From contig NZ_JABXWI010000019.1 in the NCBI RefSeq assembly GCF_014930365.1, positions 62,001 to 126,000 on the forward strand: 64,000 nucleotides of DNA. Direction: 5' to 3'. Every line of letters begins with the position of its first letter. Position 1 is the first letter of the stretch. Below, piece after piece: positions 18,165 to 26,493 of the stretch. The DNA is from Streptomyces caniscabiei (GTDB lineage Bacteria > Actinomycetota > Actinomycetes > Streptomycetales > Streptomycetaceae). Below the pieces are notes generated by a model. It saw only the letters and a program-made list of their open reading frames with translations, was not told where the DNA came from and searched no databases. The position numbers and the translations under genes were made by a program.

Positions 18165-19601
18165 TCAGCTGACGCCGAGCTCCTTCGCGTTCTTCTTCAG
18201 GTCCTCGATACCACCGCAGAGGAAGAAGGCCTGCTCCGGGAAGTGGTCGTACTCACCGTCGATGATCGCGTTGAACGCGGTGATCGACTCGTCCAGCGGC
18301 ACGTCCGACCCGTCGACGCCGGTGAACTGCTTGGCGACGTGGGTGTTCTGCGACAGGAAGCGCTCCACACGACGGGCACGGTGGACGGTGAGCTTGTCCT
18401 CCTCGCCGAGCTCGTCGATACCGAGGATCGCGATGATGTCCTGGAGGTCCTTGTACTTCTGCAGGACCGTCTTGACGCGCATCGCGGTGTTGTAGTGGTC
18501 CGCCGCGATGTAGCGGGGGTCCAGGATGCGGGACGTGGAGTCCAGCGGGTCCACGGCCGGGTAGATGCCCTTCTCGGAGATCGGACGGGAGAGAACCGTC
18601 GTCGCGTCGAGGTGGGCGAAGGTGGTGGCCGGGGCCGGGTCGGTCAGGTCGTCCGCGGGGACGTAGATCGCCTGCATCGAGGTGATCGAGTGACCACGGG
18701 TCGAGGTGATGCGCTCCTGGAGGAGACCCATCTCGTCGGCCAGGTTCGGCTGGTAACCCACCGCGGAGGGCATACGGCCGAGCAGGGTCGACACCTCGGA
18801 ACCGGCCTGGGTGAAGCGGAAGATGTTGTCGATGAAGAACAGCACGTCCTGCTTCTGCACATCGCGGAAGTACTCCGCCATGGTCAGACCGGCGAGGGCC
18901 ACGCGCAGACGGGTGCCCGGGGGCTCGTCCATCTGGCCGAAGACCAGCGCGGTCTTGTCGATGACGCCCGACTCGGCCATCTCCTCGATGAGGTCGTTGC
19001 CCTCACGGGTGCGCTCACCGACACCGGCGAACACGGAGACACCGTCGTGGTTGTTGGCGACGCGGTAGATCATCTCCTGGATGAGCACCGTCTTGCCGAC
19101 GCCGGCACCACCGAACAGACCGATCTTTCCACCCTTGACGTACGGGGTGAGAAGGTCGATGACCTTGACGCCGGTCTCGAACATCTCGGTCTTCGACTCG
19201 AGCTCGTCGAAGTTCGGGGCCTTGCGGTGGATGCCCCAGCGCTCGCCCGTGTACTTCTCGTCGGTGTTCAGCACCTCACCAAGGGTGTTGAACACCTTGC
19301 CCTTGGTGAAGTCGCCGACCGGCACGGTGATGGAGGCACCGGTGTCGGTGACCGGGGCCTGGCGGACCAGGCCGTCGGTGGGCTGCATGGAGATGGTGCG
19401 GACCAGGCCGTCACCCAGGTGCTGGGCGACCTCCAGGGTCAGCGTCTTCTTCGCGCCGTCCTGGGCCGGGTCGGCCACCTCGACGTGAAGGGCGTTGTAG
19501 ATCTCCGGCATGGCGTCGACGGGGAACTCCACGTCGACGACCGGGCCGATGACCCGGGCGACGCGGCCCGTGGCAACGGCCGTCTCAACTGTCGTCGTCA
19601 T
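18165..19601 (-). CDS. atpD: F1Fo ATP synthase beta subunit
   Basis: A 478-residue catalytic subunit. The P-loop GGAGVGKT is at residues 164-171, the catalytic Glu region is GERTREGND, and the Walker B-type segment is VLFFIDNIFRF. Full length. Its ATG overlaps the atpG stop (TAATG), which favours coupled translation and a fixed subunit ratio. A 131-base gap before atpC contains no gene. Confidence 0.98.
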   Translation of the reverse strand: MTTTVETAVATGRVARVIGPVVDVEFPVDAMPEIYNALHVEVADPAQDGAKKTLTLEVAQHLGDGLVRTISMQPTDGLVRQAPVTDTGASITVPVGDFTKGKVFNTLGEVLNTDEKYTGERWGIHRKAPNFDELESKTEMFETGVKVIDLLTPYVKGGKIGLFGGAGVGKTVLIQEMIYRVANNHDGVSVFAGVGERTREGNDLIEEMAESGVIDKTALVFGQMDEPPGTRLRVALAGLTMAEYFRDVQKQDVLFFIDNIFRFTQAGSEVSTLLGRMPSAVGYQPNLADEMGLLQERITSTRGHSITSMQAIYVPADDLTDPAPATTFAHLDATTVLSRPISEKGIYPAVDPLDSTSRILDPRYIAADHYNTAMRVKTVLQKYKDLQDIIAILGIDELGEEDKLTVHRARRVERFLSQNTHVAKQFTGVDGSDVPLDESITAFNAIIDGEYDHFPEQAFFLCGGIEDLKKNAKELGVS

Positions 19602-20518
19602 TACTTGTCACTCCCCGCGGTCGCGTCGGCCAGGGCTGCGGAGCCACCGACGATCTCGCTGATTTCCTGGGTGATTTCGGCCTGGCGGGCCGCGTTGGCA
19701 AGACGGGAGAGCGTGTTGATCAGCTCGCCCGCGTTGTCGGTGGCCGACTTCATCGCGCGGCGGGTGGCGGCGTGCTTGGAAGCGGCCGACTGGAGCATCG
19801 CGTTGTAGATACGGCTCTCGACATAGCGCGGCAGCAGGGCGTCGAGGACGTCCTCCGCCGACGGCTCGAAGTCGTACAGCGGAAGGATCTCGCCCTTCGG
19901 CGCCGCCTCCTTCGCCACCTCGTCGAGGCTGAGCGGCAGCAGACGGGCGTCGAGCGCCGTCTGCGTCATCATCGAGACGAACTCGGTGAAGACGATGTGG
20001 AGTTCGTCCACGCCGCCGTCAGCGGTGTCCTTCTCGATGGCCTCGATCAGCGGACCCGCGACCTTCTTGGCGTCCGCGTAGGTGGGCTCGTCGGTGAAGC
20101 CCGACCACGACTCCACGACCTTGCGCTCGCGGAAGTTGTAGTGGGCCAGACCGCGGCGGCCGACGATGTACGTGTCGACCTCCTTGCCCTCCGCCTCAAG
20201 ACGCGCCGTCAGCTGCTCGGCGACCTTGATGGCGTTGGAGTTGAAGGCGCCGGCCAGTCCGCGGTCGCTCGTGAGGAGCAGCACCGCGGAACGGGTCGCC
20301 GTCTCCGCCTCCGTGGTCAGCGGGTGCTTGGTGTTCGAACCGGTACCGACCGCCGTGACCGCGCGGGTGAGCTCGGCCGCGTACGGCGCGGAGGCCGCCA
20401 CCTTGCGCTGCGCCTTGACGACGCGCGAGGCGGCGATCATCTCCATCGCCTTGGTGATCTTCTTGGTCGCGGTGACGGATCGGATGCGACGCTTGTAGAC
20501 CCGGAGCTGGGCTCCCAT
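19601..20518 (-). CDS. atpG: F1Fo ATP synthase gamma subunit
   Basis: A 305-residue rotor shaft subunit. The N-terminal helix KRRIRSVTATKKITKAMEM and the C-terminal helix with MKSATDNAGELI form the antiparallel coiled coil inserted into the alpha3beta3 ring. The central domain has the usual LLLTSDRGLAGAFNSN motif. It lies 21 bases after atpA and overlaps atpD by one base. Confidence 0.97.
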   Translation of the reverse strand: MGAQLRVYKRRIRSVTATKKITKAMEMIAASRVVKAQRKVAASAPYAAELTRAVTAVGTGSNTKHPLTTEAETATRSAVLLLTSDRGLAGAFNSNAIKVAEQLTARLEAEGKEVDTYIVGRRGLAHYNFRERKVVESWSGFTDEPTYADAKKVAGPLIEAIEKDTADGGVDELHIVFTEFVSMMTQTALDARLLPLSLDEVAKEAAPKGEILPLYDFEPSAEDVLDALLPRYVESRIYNAMLQSAASKHAATRRAMKSATDNAGELINTLSRLANAARQAEITQEISEIVGGSAALADATAGSDK

Positions 20519-20539
20519 GAGTCAGGTCCCTTCCTTACG

Positions 20540-22135
20540 TCACTTGGAGACGTTGACGGCCGGGGCGTCCTCGCCGAGCAGCTTGCCGTCCGAGGTCTCG
20601 AACTGCTTCTTGAACTCGGCGATCGCGTCGGCGACAGCGGTGAGGGTGTCGTCCGACATCTTGCCGCCCTCCTTGATGGAGGTCATGAGGCCCTGCTCCT
20701 TGCGGTGCAGGTACTCCAGCAGCTCCTTCTCGAAGCGGCGCACGTCGGCGACCGGGACGTCGTCCATCTTGCCGGTGGTACCGGCCCACACGGAGACGAC
20801 CTGGTCCTCGGTCGGCATCGGCTGGTACTGCGGCTGCTTGAGCAGCTCGACCAGACGCTGACCGCGCTCCAGCTGCGACTTCGACGCGGCGTCCAGGTCG
20901 GAACCGAAGGCGGCGAAGGCCTCCAGCTCACGGTACTGGGCGAGGTCGAGGCGCAGACGGCCGGAGACCTGCTTCATCGCCTTGTGCTGCGCGGAACCAC
21001 CGACTCGGGAGACGGAGATACCGACGTTCAGCGCGGGACGCTGACCGGCGTTGAAGAGGTCCGACTCCAGGAAGCACTGGCCGTCGGTGATGGAGATGAC
21101 GTTGGTCGGGATGAACGCCGAGACGTCGTTGGCCTTCGTCTCGACGATCGGCAGACCGGTCATCGAGCCGGCACCCAGCTCGTCGGAGAGCTTCGCGCAG
21201 CGCTCCAGCAGACGGGAGTGCAGGTAGAAGACGTCACCCGGGTAGGCCTCACGGCCCGGCGGGCGGCGCAGCAGCAGCGACACGGCGCGGTAGGCGTCGG
21301 CCTGCTTCGAGAGGTCGTCGAAGATGATGAGGACGTGCTTGCCCTCGTACATCCACTGCTGACCGATGGCCGAACCGGTGTACGGCGCCAGGTACTTGAA
21401 GCCGGCCGGGTCGGACGCCGGGGCGGCGACGATGGTCGTGTACTCCAGCGCGCCGGCCTCTTCGAGGGCGCCACGCACGGAGGCGATGGTCGAGCCCTTC
21501 TGACCGATGGCGACGTAGACGCAGCGGACCTGCTTGTTCACGTCACCGGAGCGCCAGTTGTCGCGCTGGTTGATGATCGTGTCGACGGCCAGCGCGGTCT
21601 TGCCGGTCTGGCGGTCACCGATGATCAGCTGACGCTGGCCGCGGCCGACCGGGGTCATCGCGTCGACGGCCTTGTAGCCGGTCTCCATCGGCTCGTGCAC
21701 CGACTTACGGGCCATGACACCGGGAGCCTGCAGCTCCAGGGCACGGCGCCCGGACGTCTCGATCTCGCCGAGGCCGTCGATCGGGTTGCCGAGCGGGTCG
21801 ACGACGCGGCCGAGGTAGCCCTCGCCCACGGCGACCGACAGGACCTCACCGGTACGGGTGACCGGCTGGCCTTCCTCGATGCCGCTGAACTCGCCCAGGA
21901 CGATGGCGCCGATCTCGCGCTCTTCCAGGTTGAGCGCGAGGCCGAGGGTGCCGTCCTCGAACTTCAGCAGTTCGTTGGCCATGGCCGAGGGGAGACCCTC
22001 GACCTTCGCGATGCCGTCGCCGGCAAGGGTGACCGTACCGACCTCCTCGCGCGAGGCCGCGTCCGGCTTGTACGACTGGACGAAGTTCTCCAGCGCGTCC
22101 CGGATCTCCTCCGGCCGGATCGTGAGCTCCGCCAT
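20540..22135 (-). CDS. atpA: F1Fo ATP synthase alpha subunit
   Basis: A 531-residue non-catalytic nucleotide-binding subunit with P-loop GDRQTGKTAL, the arginine-finger region SVSRVGGSAQ, and the usual N-terminal crown. The start is the ATG of MAELTIRPEE; an extra 13 codons upstream in frame are not conserved. The 134 bases between atpH and this gene include a small GGGGGGA...TCCCCCC hairpin at 22177-22197, possibly an mRNA processing or stability element. Confidence 0.97.
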   Translation of the reverse strand: MAELTIRPEEIRDALENFVQSYKPDAASREEVGTVTLAGDGIAKVEGLPSAMANELLKFEDGTLGLALNLEEREIGAIVLGEFSGIEEGQPVTRTGEVLSVAVGEGYLGRVVDPLGNPIDGLGEIETSGRRALELQAPGVMARKSVHEPMETGYKAVDAMTPVGRGQRQLIIGDRQTGKTALAVDTIINQRDNWRSGDVNKQVRCVYVAIGQKGSTIASVRGALEEAGALEYTTIVAAPASDPAGFKYLAPYTGSAIGQQWMYEGKHVLIIFDDLSKQADAYRAVSLLLRRPPGREAYPGDVFYLHSRLLERCAKLSDELGAGSMTGLPIVETKANDVSAFIPTNVISITDGQCFLESDLFNAGQRPALNVGISVSRVGGSAQHKAMKQVSGRLRLDLAQYRELEAFAAFGSDLDAASKSQLERGQRLVELLKQPQYQPMPTEDQVVSVWAGTTGKMDDVPVADVRRFEKELLEYLHRKEQGLMTSIKEGGKMSDDTLTAVADAIAEFKKQFETSDGKLLGEDAPAVNVSK

Positions 22136-22269
22136 CTGGGTTCCCTGCTCTCCTTGTTGGGCCCGAAGTTTCACTTGGGGGGATGGGGACTCCCCCCTGA
22201 ACGAGGTGAATCCTCTGCACGGCCCAACCGGGCCGCAGACATACGTACGTACTGCTATGAAGTTTGGTG

Positions 22270-23085
22270 CTAGCTCGCCAGGCGGCGGCCGGCGTCCTCG
22301 AGTCGGTCCGCGATCGAGCCGTTGATCAGCTCGTCGCCGACCTGGACCCTGATCCCGCCGACGACGCCCGGGTCCACATCGAGGTTGAGGTGCATGGTGC
22401 GGCCGTAGAGCTTCGCCAGGGCGGCGCCGAGGCGGCGCTTCTGGGCGTCGCTCAGCGGAACCGCCGAGGTGACGACGGCGACCACGCGGTCCCGGCGCTC
22501 GGCGGCGAGCTTGGACAGGGACTCGAGTCCCGCTTCCAGGCTACGTCCACGCGGCGCGGTCACGAGGCGCGTCACCAGACGCTCGGTGGTGGCCTTGGCG
22601 CGGCCGCCGAGCAGGCTGCGCAGCAGCTCGCTCTTGGCGGAGGCACCGGCGGCACGGTCGGTCAGCGCGGCCCGCAGCTCGGTGTTCGAGGCGACGATCC
22701 GGCCGAACCGGAACAGCTCGTCCTCGACGTCGTCGAGCGTGGCCGACTGCTGCGCGGCCGTGAGGTCGGCGATGTCGGCCAGCTGCTCCAGCGCGTCCAC
22801 CAGGTCGCGGGGCTGCGACCAGCGGGAGCGCACCAGGCCCGACACCAGGTCGGCGGTGGTCGCGCCGACCTGGCCGCCGAGGATACGGCCGACCAGCTCG
22901 GCCTTGGCCTCGCCGGACTGCGCCGGGTCGGTGAGGACCCGACGCAGCGACACCTCGCGGTGGAGCAGAGCGGTGACGGCGGCCAGCTCGTCGGCGAGCC
23001 GCGCCGCGTCCACGGACGTGGAGTCCGTCAGCGCGTCGAGACGCTCACGTGCGGCTGCCAGGGCCTCGCGGCTCGCTCCGTTCAT
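22270..23085 (-). CDS. atpH: F1Fo ATP synthase delta subunit
   Basis: A 271-residue peripheral-stalk subunit, longer than the 180 residues usual in Gram-negatives but normal for actinobacteria. The conserved C-terminal segment GGIRVQVGDELINGSIADRL is the family signature. It overlaps atpF by four bases (ATGA). Confidence 0.95.
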   Translation of the reverse strand: MNGASREALAAARERLDALTDSTSVDAARLADELAAVTALLHREVSLRRVLTDPAQSGEAKAELVGRILGGQVGATTADLVSGLVRSRWSQPRDLVDALEQLADIADLTAAQQSATLDDVEDELFRFGRIVASNTELRAALTDRAAGASAKSELLRSLLGGRAKATTERLVTRLVTAPRGRSLEAGLESLSKLAAERRDRVVAVVTSAVPLSDAQKRRLGAALAKLYGRTMHLNLDVDPGVVGGIRVQVGDELINGSIADRLEDAGRRLAS

Positions 23086-23630
23086 CGCGCGGCCTCGGCC
23101 TTCTCCTCGAGGTCGTCGAGGAAGCGGTCGATGACGCGGCTCTGCCGGGCGTGGTCCTCCAGGGACTCACCGACGAGCTTGCCGGCCAGGTCGGTGGCGA
23201 GCTTGCCCACGTCCTGACGCAGCGCCGAAGCGGCGGCCTTGCGGTCGGCCTCGAGCTGCGAGTGACCGGCGGCGACGATCTCCTCGCGCTGCCGCTGGCC
23301 CTCGGCCCGCATCTCGGCGATGAGCGTGGCGCCCTGCTCCTGCGCCTCCTGGCGCAGCCGCGCGGCCTCGTGCCGAGCCTCGGCGAGCTGAGCCTTGTAC
23401 TGCTCAAGAACGCTCTGGGCCTCGACCTTCATGCGGTCGGCTTCTTCGATACCGCCCTCGATCGCGTCGCGGCGCTCTTCCAGAACCTTGTTGATGTTCG
23501 GAAGCAGCTTCTTCCAGAAGAAGAAGAACACGATGGCGAAGGCGATGGTGCCGACGAGCAGCTCGGGACCCGGAGGAACGAGCGGGCTCTGCTCCTGCTC
23601 GGCCGCCAGCTGAACCAGGTTGGCGATCAC
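23082..23630 (-). CDS. atpF: F1Fo ATP synthase b subunit
   Basis: A 182-residue stator subunit with one membrane helix (about 25-45, LVGTIAFAIVFFFFWKKLLP) and a long charged helical coiled coil rich in Glu, Ala and Arg after it. It is typical in length and overlaps atpH, which it contacts in the peripheral stalk. Confidence 0.96.
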   Translation of the reverse strand: MIANLVQLAAEQEQSPLVPPGPELLVGTIAFAIVFFFFWKKLLPNINKVLEERRDAIEGGIEEADRMKVEAQSVLEQYKAQLAEARHEAARLRQEAQEQGATLIAEMRAEGQRQREEIVAAGHSQLEADRKAAASALRQDVGKLATDLAGKLVGESLEDHARQSRVIDRFLDDLEEKAEAAR

Positions 23631-23669
23631 ATCAGTGCCTTTCGTCGAAAAGTGTCTGGTAGCTGTTGA

Positions 23670-23906
23670 TTAGCGACCGAACACGAACGGCATGACGATG
23701 CCGATGAGGGCGAGCGCCTCACAGAAGGCGAAGCCGAGGATCTGGTTGGCGCGGATCAGGCCGGCGGCCTCGGGCTGGCGGGCCAGGGCCTGGGTGCCGT
23801 TACCGAAGATGATGCCGACGCCGACGCCGGGGCCGATGGCGGCGAGGCCGTAACCGATGGAGCCGAGGGAACCGGTGACAGCGGCGAGGGTCTCAGTGGC
23901 AGCCAT
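23670..23906 (-). CDS. atpE: F1Fo ATP synthase c subunit
   Basis: A 78-residue two-helix proteolipid that forms the rotor ring. Helix 1 is rich in glycine (GPGVGVGIIFGNG), the polar loop has RQPEAAG, and helix 2 carries the proton-binding carboxylate Glu63 in FCEALALIG. It lies 39 bases before atpF and 74 bases after atpB. Confidence 0.97.
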   Translation of the reverse strand: MAATETLAAVTGSLGSIGYGLAAIGPGVGVGIIFGNGTQALARQPEAAGLIRANQILGFAFCEALALIGIVMPFVFGR

Positions 23907-23980
23907 GCTGATTCTTCCTTCTTTTTCTTGGACCGGCGGGGGTTGGCCACCGGACGTTCTGGGGCGTGCGGAGGAGGGGC

Positions 23981-24799
23981 TCAGTGGTGCTCGGCGAGAG
24001 CGCCCTGAATGTACGAGCAGGCGAGGAGCACGAAGACGTACGCCTGGACGGCCTGCACGAAGAGTTCGAAGAGGATCATGATGATCGTCATGACGAAGGA
24101 GACGCCGGCGGCCGGGATCATCCAGCTGTTCAGCAGGTACCAGGAGGCGACGGTGAACATCACCAGCATCAGGTGACCGGCGAACATGTTGGCGAACAGT
24201 CGCACCGCGTGCGTGAAGGGCCGGATGAGGACGTTCGAGAAGAACTCGATGACGACGACGAGCGGCAGAACCGGGCCGAGCGACTTGTCGTAGCCGGTGA
24301 TGTTCTTGAGACCGCCGACGAAGCCGTGCCTCTTGAAGGTCAGCGACATCCAGACGATGTAGACGATCGCCGCGAGGATGATCGGGTAGGCGATGATCGA
24401 CGACACCGGGAACTGGGCCAGCGGGATCACCGACCAGACGTTCATGATCCAGATGAAGAAGAAGAGCGAGACCATCAGCGGGACGTACTTCTCGCCCTCC
24501 TTCCTGCCGAGGGTCTCGTAGACGATGCCGCGGCGTACGAAGTCGTAGCCCGCCTCACCGATCATCTGCAGCTTGCCCGGCACCACCTTCGCCTTGCCGA
24601 AGGCGAGGGTGAAGAAGGTGATCACCAGGAGGGTGGTGATGAGCGCGAGCAGCATCACCTTGTTGAACTCGAACCCACCGACCGTCGCGATCGGCTTGAA
24701 GAGGAACGAGTGCAGGCCCGGAGCCGGGAAGCCACAGCCATTGTCGGACAGGATGCGGCAATCCCACTCAAAGGCGAGCTGGGTCGGATCAGCACTCAC
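23981..24799 (-). CDS. atpB: F1Fo ATP synthase a subunit
   Basis: A 272-residue membrane subunit forming the proton half-channels. The essential arginine lies in THAVRLFANMFAGHLMLVMF, and a conserved C-terminal helix faces the c ring. About six membrane helices are predicted. Full length. It follows atpI after a 225-base gap without a gene. Confidence 0.97.
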   Translation of the reverse strand: MSADPTQLAFEWDCRILSDNGCGFPAPGLHSFLFKPIATVGGFEFNKVMLLALITTLLVITFFTLAFGKAKVVPGKLQMIGEAGYDFVRRGIVYETLGRKEGEKYVPLMVSLFFFIWIMNVWSVIPLAQFPVSSIIAYPIILAAIVYIVWMSLTFKRHGFVGGLKNITGYDKSLGPVLPLVVVIEFFSNVLIRPFTHAVRLFANMFAGHLMLVMFTVASWYLLNSWMIPAAGVSFVMTIIMILFELFVQAVQAYVFVLLACSYIQGALAEHH

Positions 24800-25024
24800 C
24801 GCGGGCTCCTTCGGCGTGACGCATAGCTACGGCAACCTCGTTGTGTCGGCGCGGCGCGCTGCCGCGGGTCGGCACTGGACTGGTGTTACGGATGTGGGGG
24901 CGGCTGGGGGGCATCAAGCCTCGCGATTGAGCAGGCGTCAGCTCAGATGCCCGCGCCCGCGATGCCGCAGTTGGCACCGGACGATAGCAGGAGAACTCGC
25001 AAGCCCTTATTCCACCCCTACCTC

Positions 25025-25462
25025 TCACGACGACGACCCGGACTTCTCGGACTTGTCACTCTTCTCCGGGGCCGGATCCACGTAGAAGATCTTGGCCTTC
25101 ATGTGCGCACGCGCCTGTGCGGCCATCCACACGACGGTCGCGACCACGAGGGCGGCGGCGAACGCGCGAGGGTTGAAGAGAGAGGTGTCCTTGAAGAGGG
25201 CCACGAAGATCATGAGCAGCAGGAGTTGCGCGACGTAGAGCATCAGCCCCATCGCCTGGAACAGCTGCGGGAGCGTTTTTGCCGTCCACTGGAGCACGTA
25301 GAGGCCGATCCCCATGAAGAGGATGGCCAGCACGGTACCGACCGCGGCGCCGAGCGCCCCTTCGCCGCCCGCGACCACGCCACTGACAGCCACCGAGATC
25401 ACACCGGCAGCGGCCGTGGGTACAGCGGTCTGCAGTAGGTTCCGGACGTCATTGGACGGCAT
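25025..25462 (-). CDS. atpI: AtpI-like membrane protein of the ATP synthase operon
   Basis: A 145-residue protein with four predicted membrane helices and a charged C-terminal tail ending in repeated Glu-Lys-Ser. AtpI proteins occur as the first gene of atp operons and assist c-ring assembly or ion handling. It is identified mainly by place and membrane pattern. The promoter region with a Rex-like operator lies directly upstream. Confidence 0.85.
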   Translation of the reverse strand: MPSNDVRNLLQTAVPTAAAGVISVAVSGVVAGGEGALGAAVGTVLAILFMGIGLYVLQWTAKTLPQLFQAMGLMLYVAQLLLLMIFVALFKDTSLFNPRAFAAALVVATVVWMAAQARAHMKAKIFYVDPAPEKSDKSEKSGSSS

Positions 25463-25587
25463 GGCGGCAACTCCGCTTGCTTAAGGGGGCAGGGTGTCGT
25501 CATGGACGAGCGTAGTCCCCGGGGGCGAGCGGAAATCTCACGCCGGTGGACCGTCGTATCGCGGCCCTTCGGCTCCATCCGGGGTTC

Positions 25588-25605
25588 TCGTGAACCGTAT
25601 CACAA
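25588..25605. promoter_or_regulatory. Rex-like operator upstream of the ATP synthase operon
   Basis: TCGTGAACCGTATCACAA matches the Rex consensus TTGTGAA-N4-TTCACAA at 12 of 14 defined positions. Rex senses the NADH/NAD+ ratio and represses respiratory genes in Streptomyces. The site lies about 126 bases upstream of the atpI start codon. Rex control of the atp operon has been described in Streptomyces, so the assignment is plausible but not proven here. Confidence 0.7.
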
Positions 25606-25810
25606 ACTATTTGATGAGGTCTTTACCTGAATGGCGTGCCCAGGGTCACACATGAGAGTGAACCCGCCCGTCTGCGCAGAATCCACGCCGACTTGTCTGG
25701 TATAAGCACGTTTTGCTCCCCCAGGTTCTTGCATGCCATCGGCAAAGCGTTAGTCAGATTCTTACCTTGGCGTCAGCACAGGAGCCCACCGTTGCGCCCG
25801 CACGACGGAA

Positions 25811-25853
25811 CGGCCGGGGGCCGTGTGCGAGGTGCGCACACGGCCCCCGGCCG
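25811..25853 (-). terminator. Strong hairpin terminator after the secreted lysine-rich protein gene
   Basis: A perfect 19-bp stem: CGGCCGGGGGCCGTGTGCG pairs with CGCACACGGCCCCCGGCCG around the five-base loop AGGTG. It lies 25 bases after the stop codon of the leftward gene at 25879 and insulates the atp promoter from readthrough. Confidence 0.88.
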
Positions 25854-25878
25854 CTGAATCACGCCGGCGGGATCCCGG

Positions 25879-26289
25879 TCAGGCCTTCTTGATCTTGCCC
25901 TTGAGCTTGCCGTCGATGTAACCGGCCCAGCTGCGGCCCGCCTGGATCTTGAAGCACTGGTTCTTCTTGAGGCTCTTGTCGAAGGTGTAGTACTGCCCCT
26001 TCTTCTTCTTGAACTCCTTCCAGCCCGTCAGGGACTTCCAGTCCTTGCCGCAGGTGATGAGCCGGATGCCGATGCCGTGGTCCCAGCTCTTCTTCGTGAT
26101 CGTGAACTGGACCTTGCCCTTCGCCGTCGTCTTGAACTTGGCGTCGTCCTCGACCTTCTGGACCTCGTTCGTGTTGAACTGGAACGGCAGCACCTTGGTC
26201 GCCGGGGCGGCCGAGGCCTGCGTCGCCGTCAGACCGAGCGAACCGCCGAGCGCCACGACGGCGAGAGCGGAAGCGATGGACTTTCGCAT
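25879..26289 (-). CDS. Small secreted lysine-rich protein
   Basis: A 136-residue protein with a clear Sec signal peptide (residues 1-28, basic MRKS start, hydrophobic core, ASA-AP cleavage). The mature part is about 108 residues, very rich in lysine and aromatic residues, with two cysteines (in ITCGKDW and NQCFKI) that may form a disulphide. The start ATG follows GGGGGACAC. I do not recognise the family. It is monocistronic with a strong terminator. A cell-wall or polyanion-binding role would fit the charge but is only a guess. Confidence 0.75.
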   Translation of the reverse strand: MRKSIASALAVVALGGSLGLTATQASAAPATKVLPFQFNTNEVQKVEDDAKFKTTAKGKVQFTITKKSWDHGIGIRLITCGKDWKSLTGWKEFKKKKGQYYTFDKSLKKNQCFKIQAGRSWAGYIDGKLKGKIKKA

Positions 26290-26493
26290 GTGTCCCCCAT
26301 GAGTTCGGGCCTGCACGGGGACGCCGGAACAGCGCCGATCATGTCTCCGGCGCGAACGCCCCCGTGCTGATCATGAATCTGTCATGGCGGCGCAAAGTGC
26401 TCAATTGTCCCTGAGGGATGTGTACTTGGGGGAGGTGTACGCGGGGGACGTGTACGTCGGGGAGGGGTGCCCGGCCCGCCGCGACGGCACCTG

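Larger units (their letters stand above)
25463..25878. other. Promoter region of the atp operon
   Basis: This 416-base stretch has no gene. Reading leftward it must contain the atp promoter. It holds the Rex-like site at 25588-25605 and, near its right edge, the terminator hairpin of the gene at 25879. The part from about 25590 to 25780 is clearly AT-richer than the neighbouring genes. Confidence 0.6.

Noticed and set aside
19772..22273. 833-codon plus-strand ORF over atpG and atpA
   Set aside because: It mirrors two highly conserved ATP synthase genes and is only open because of the G+C bias.
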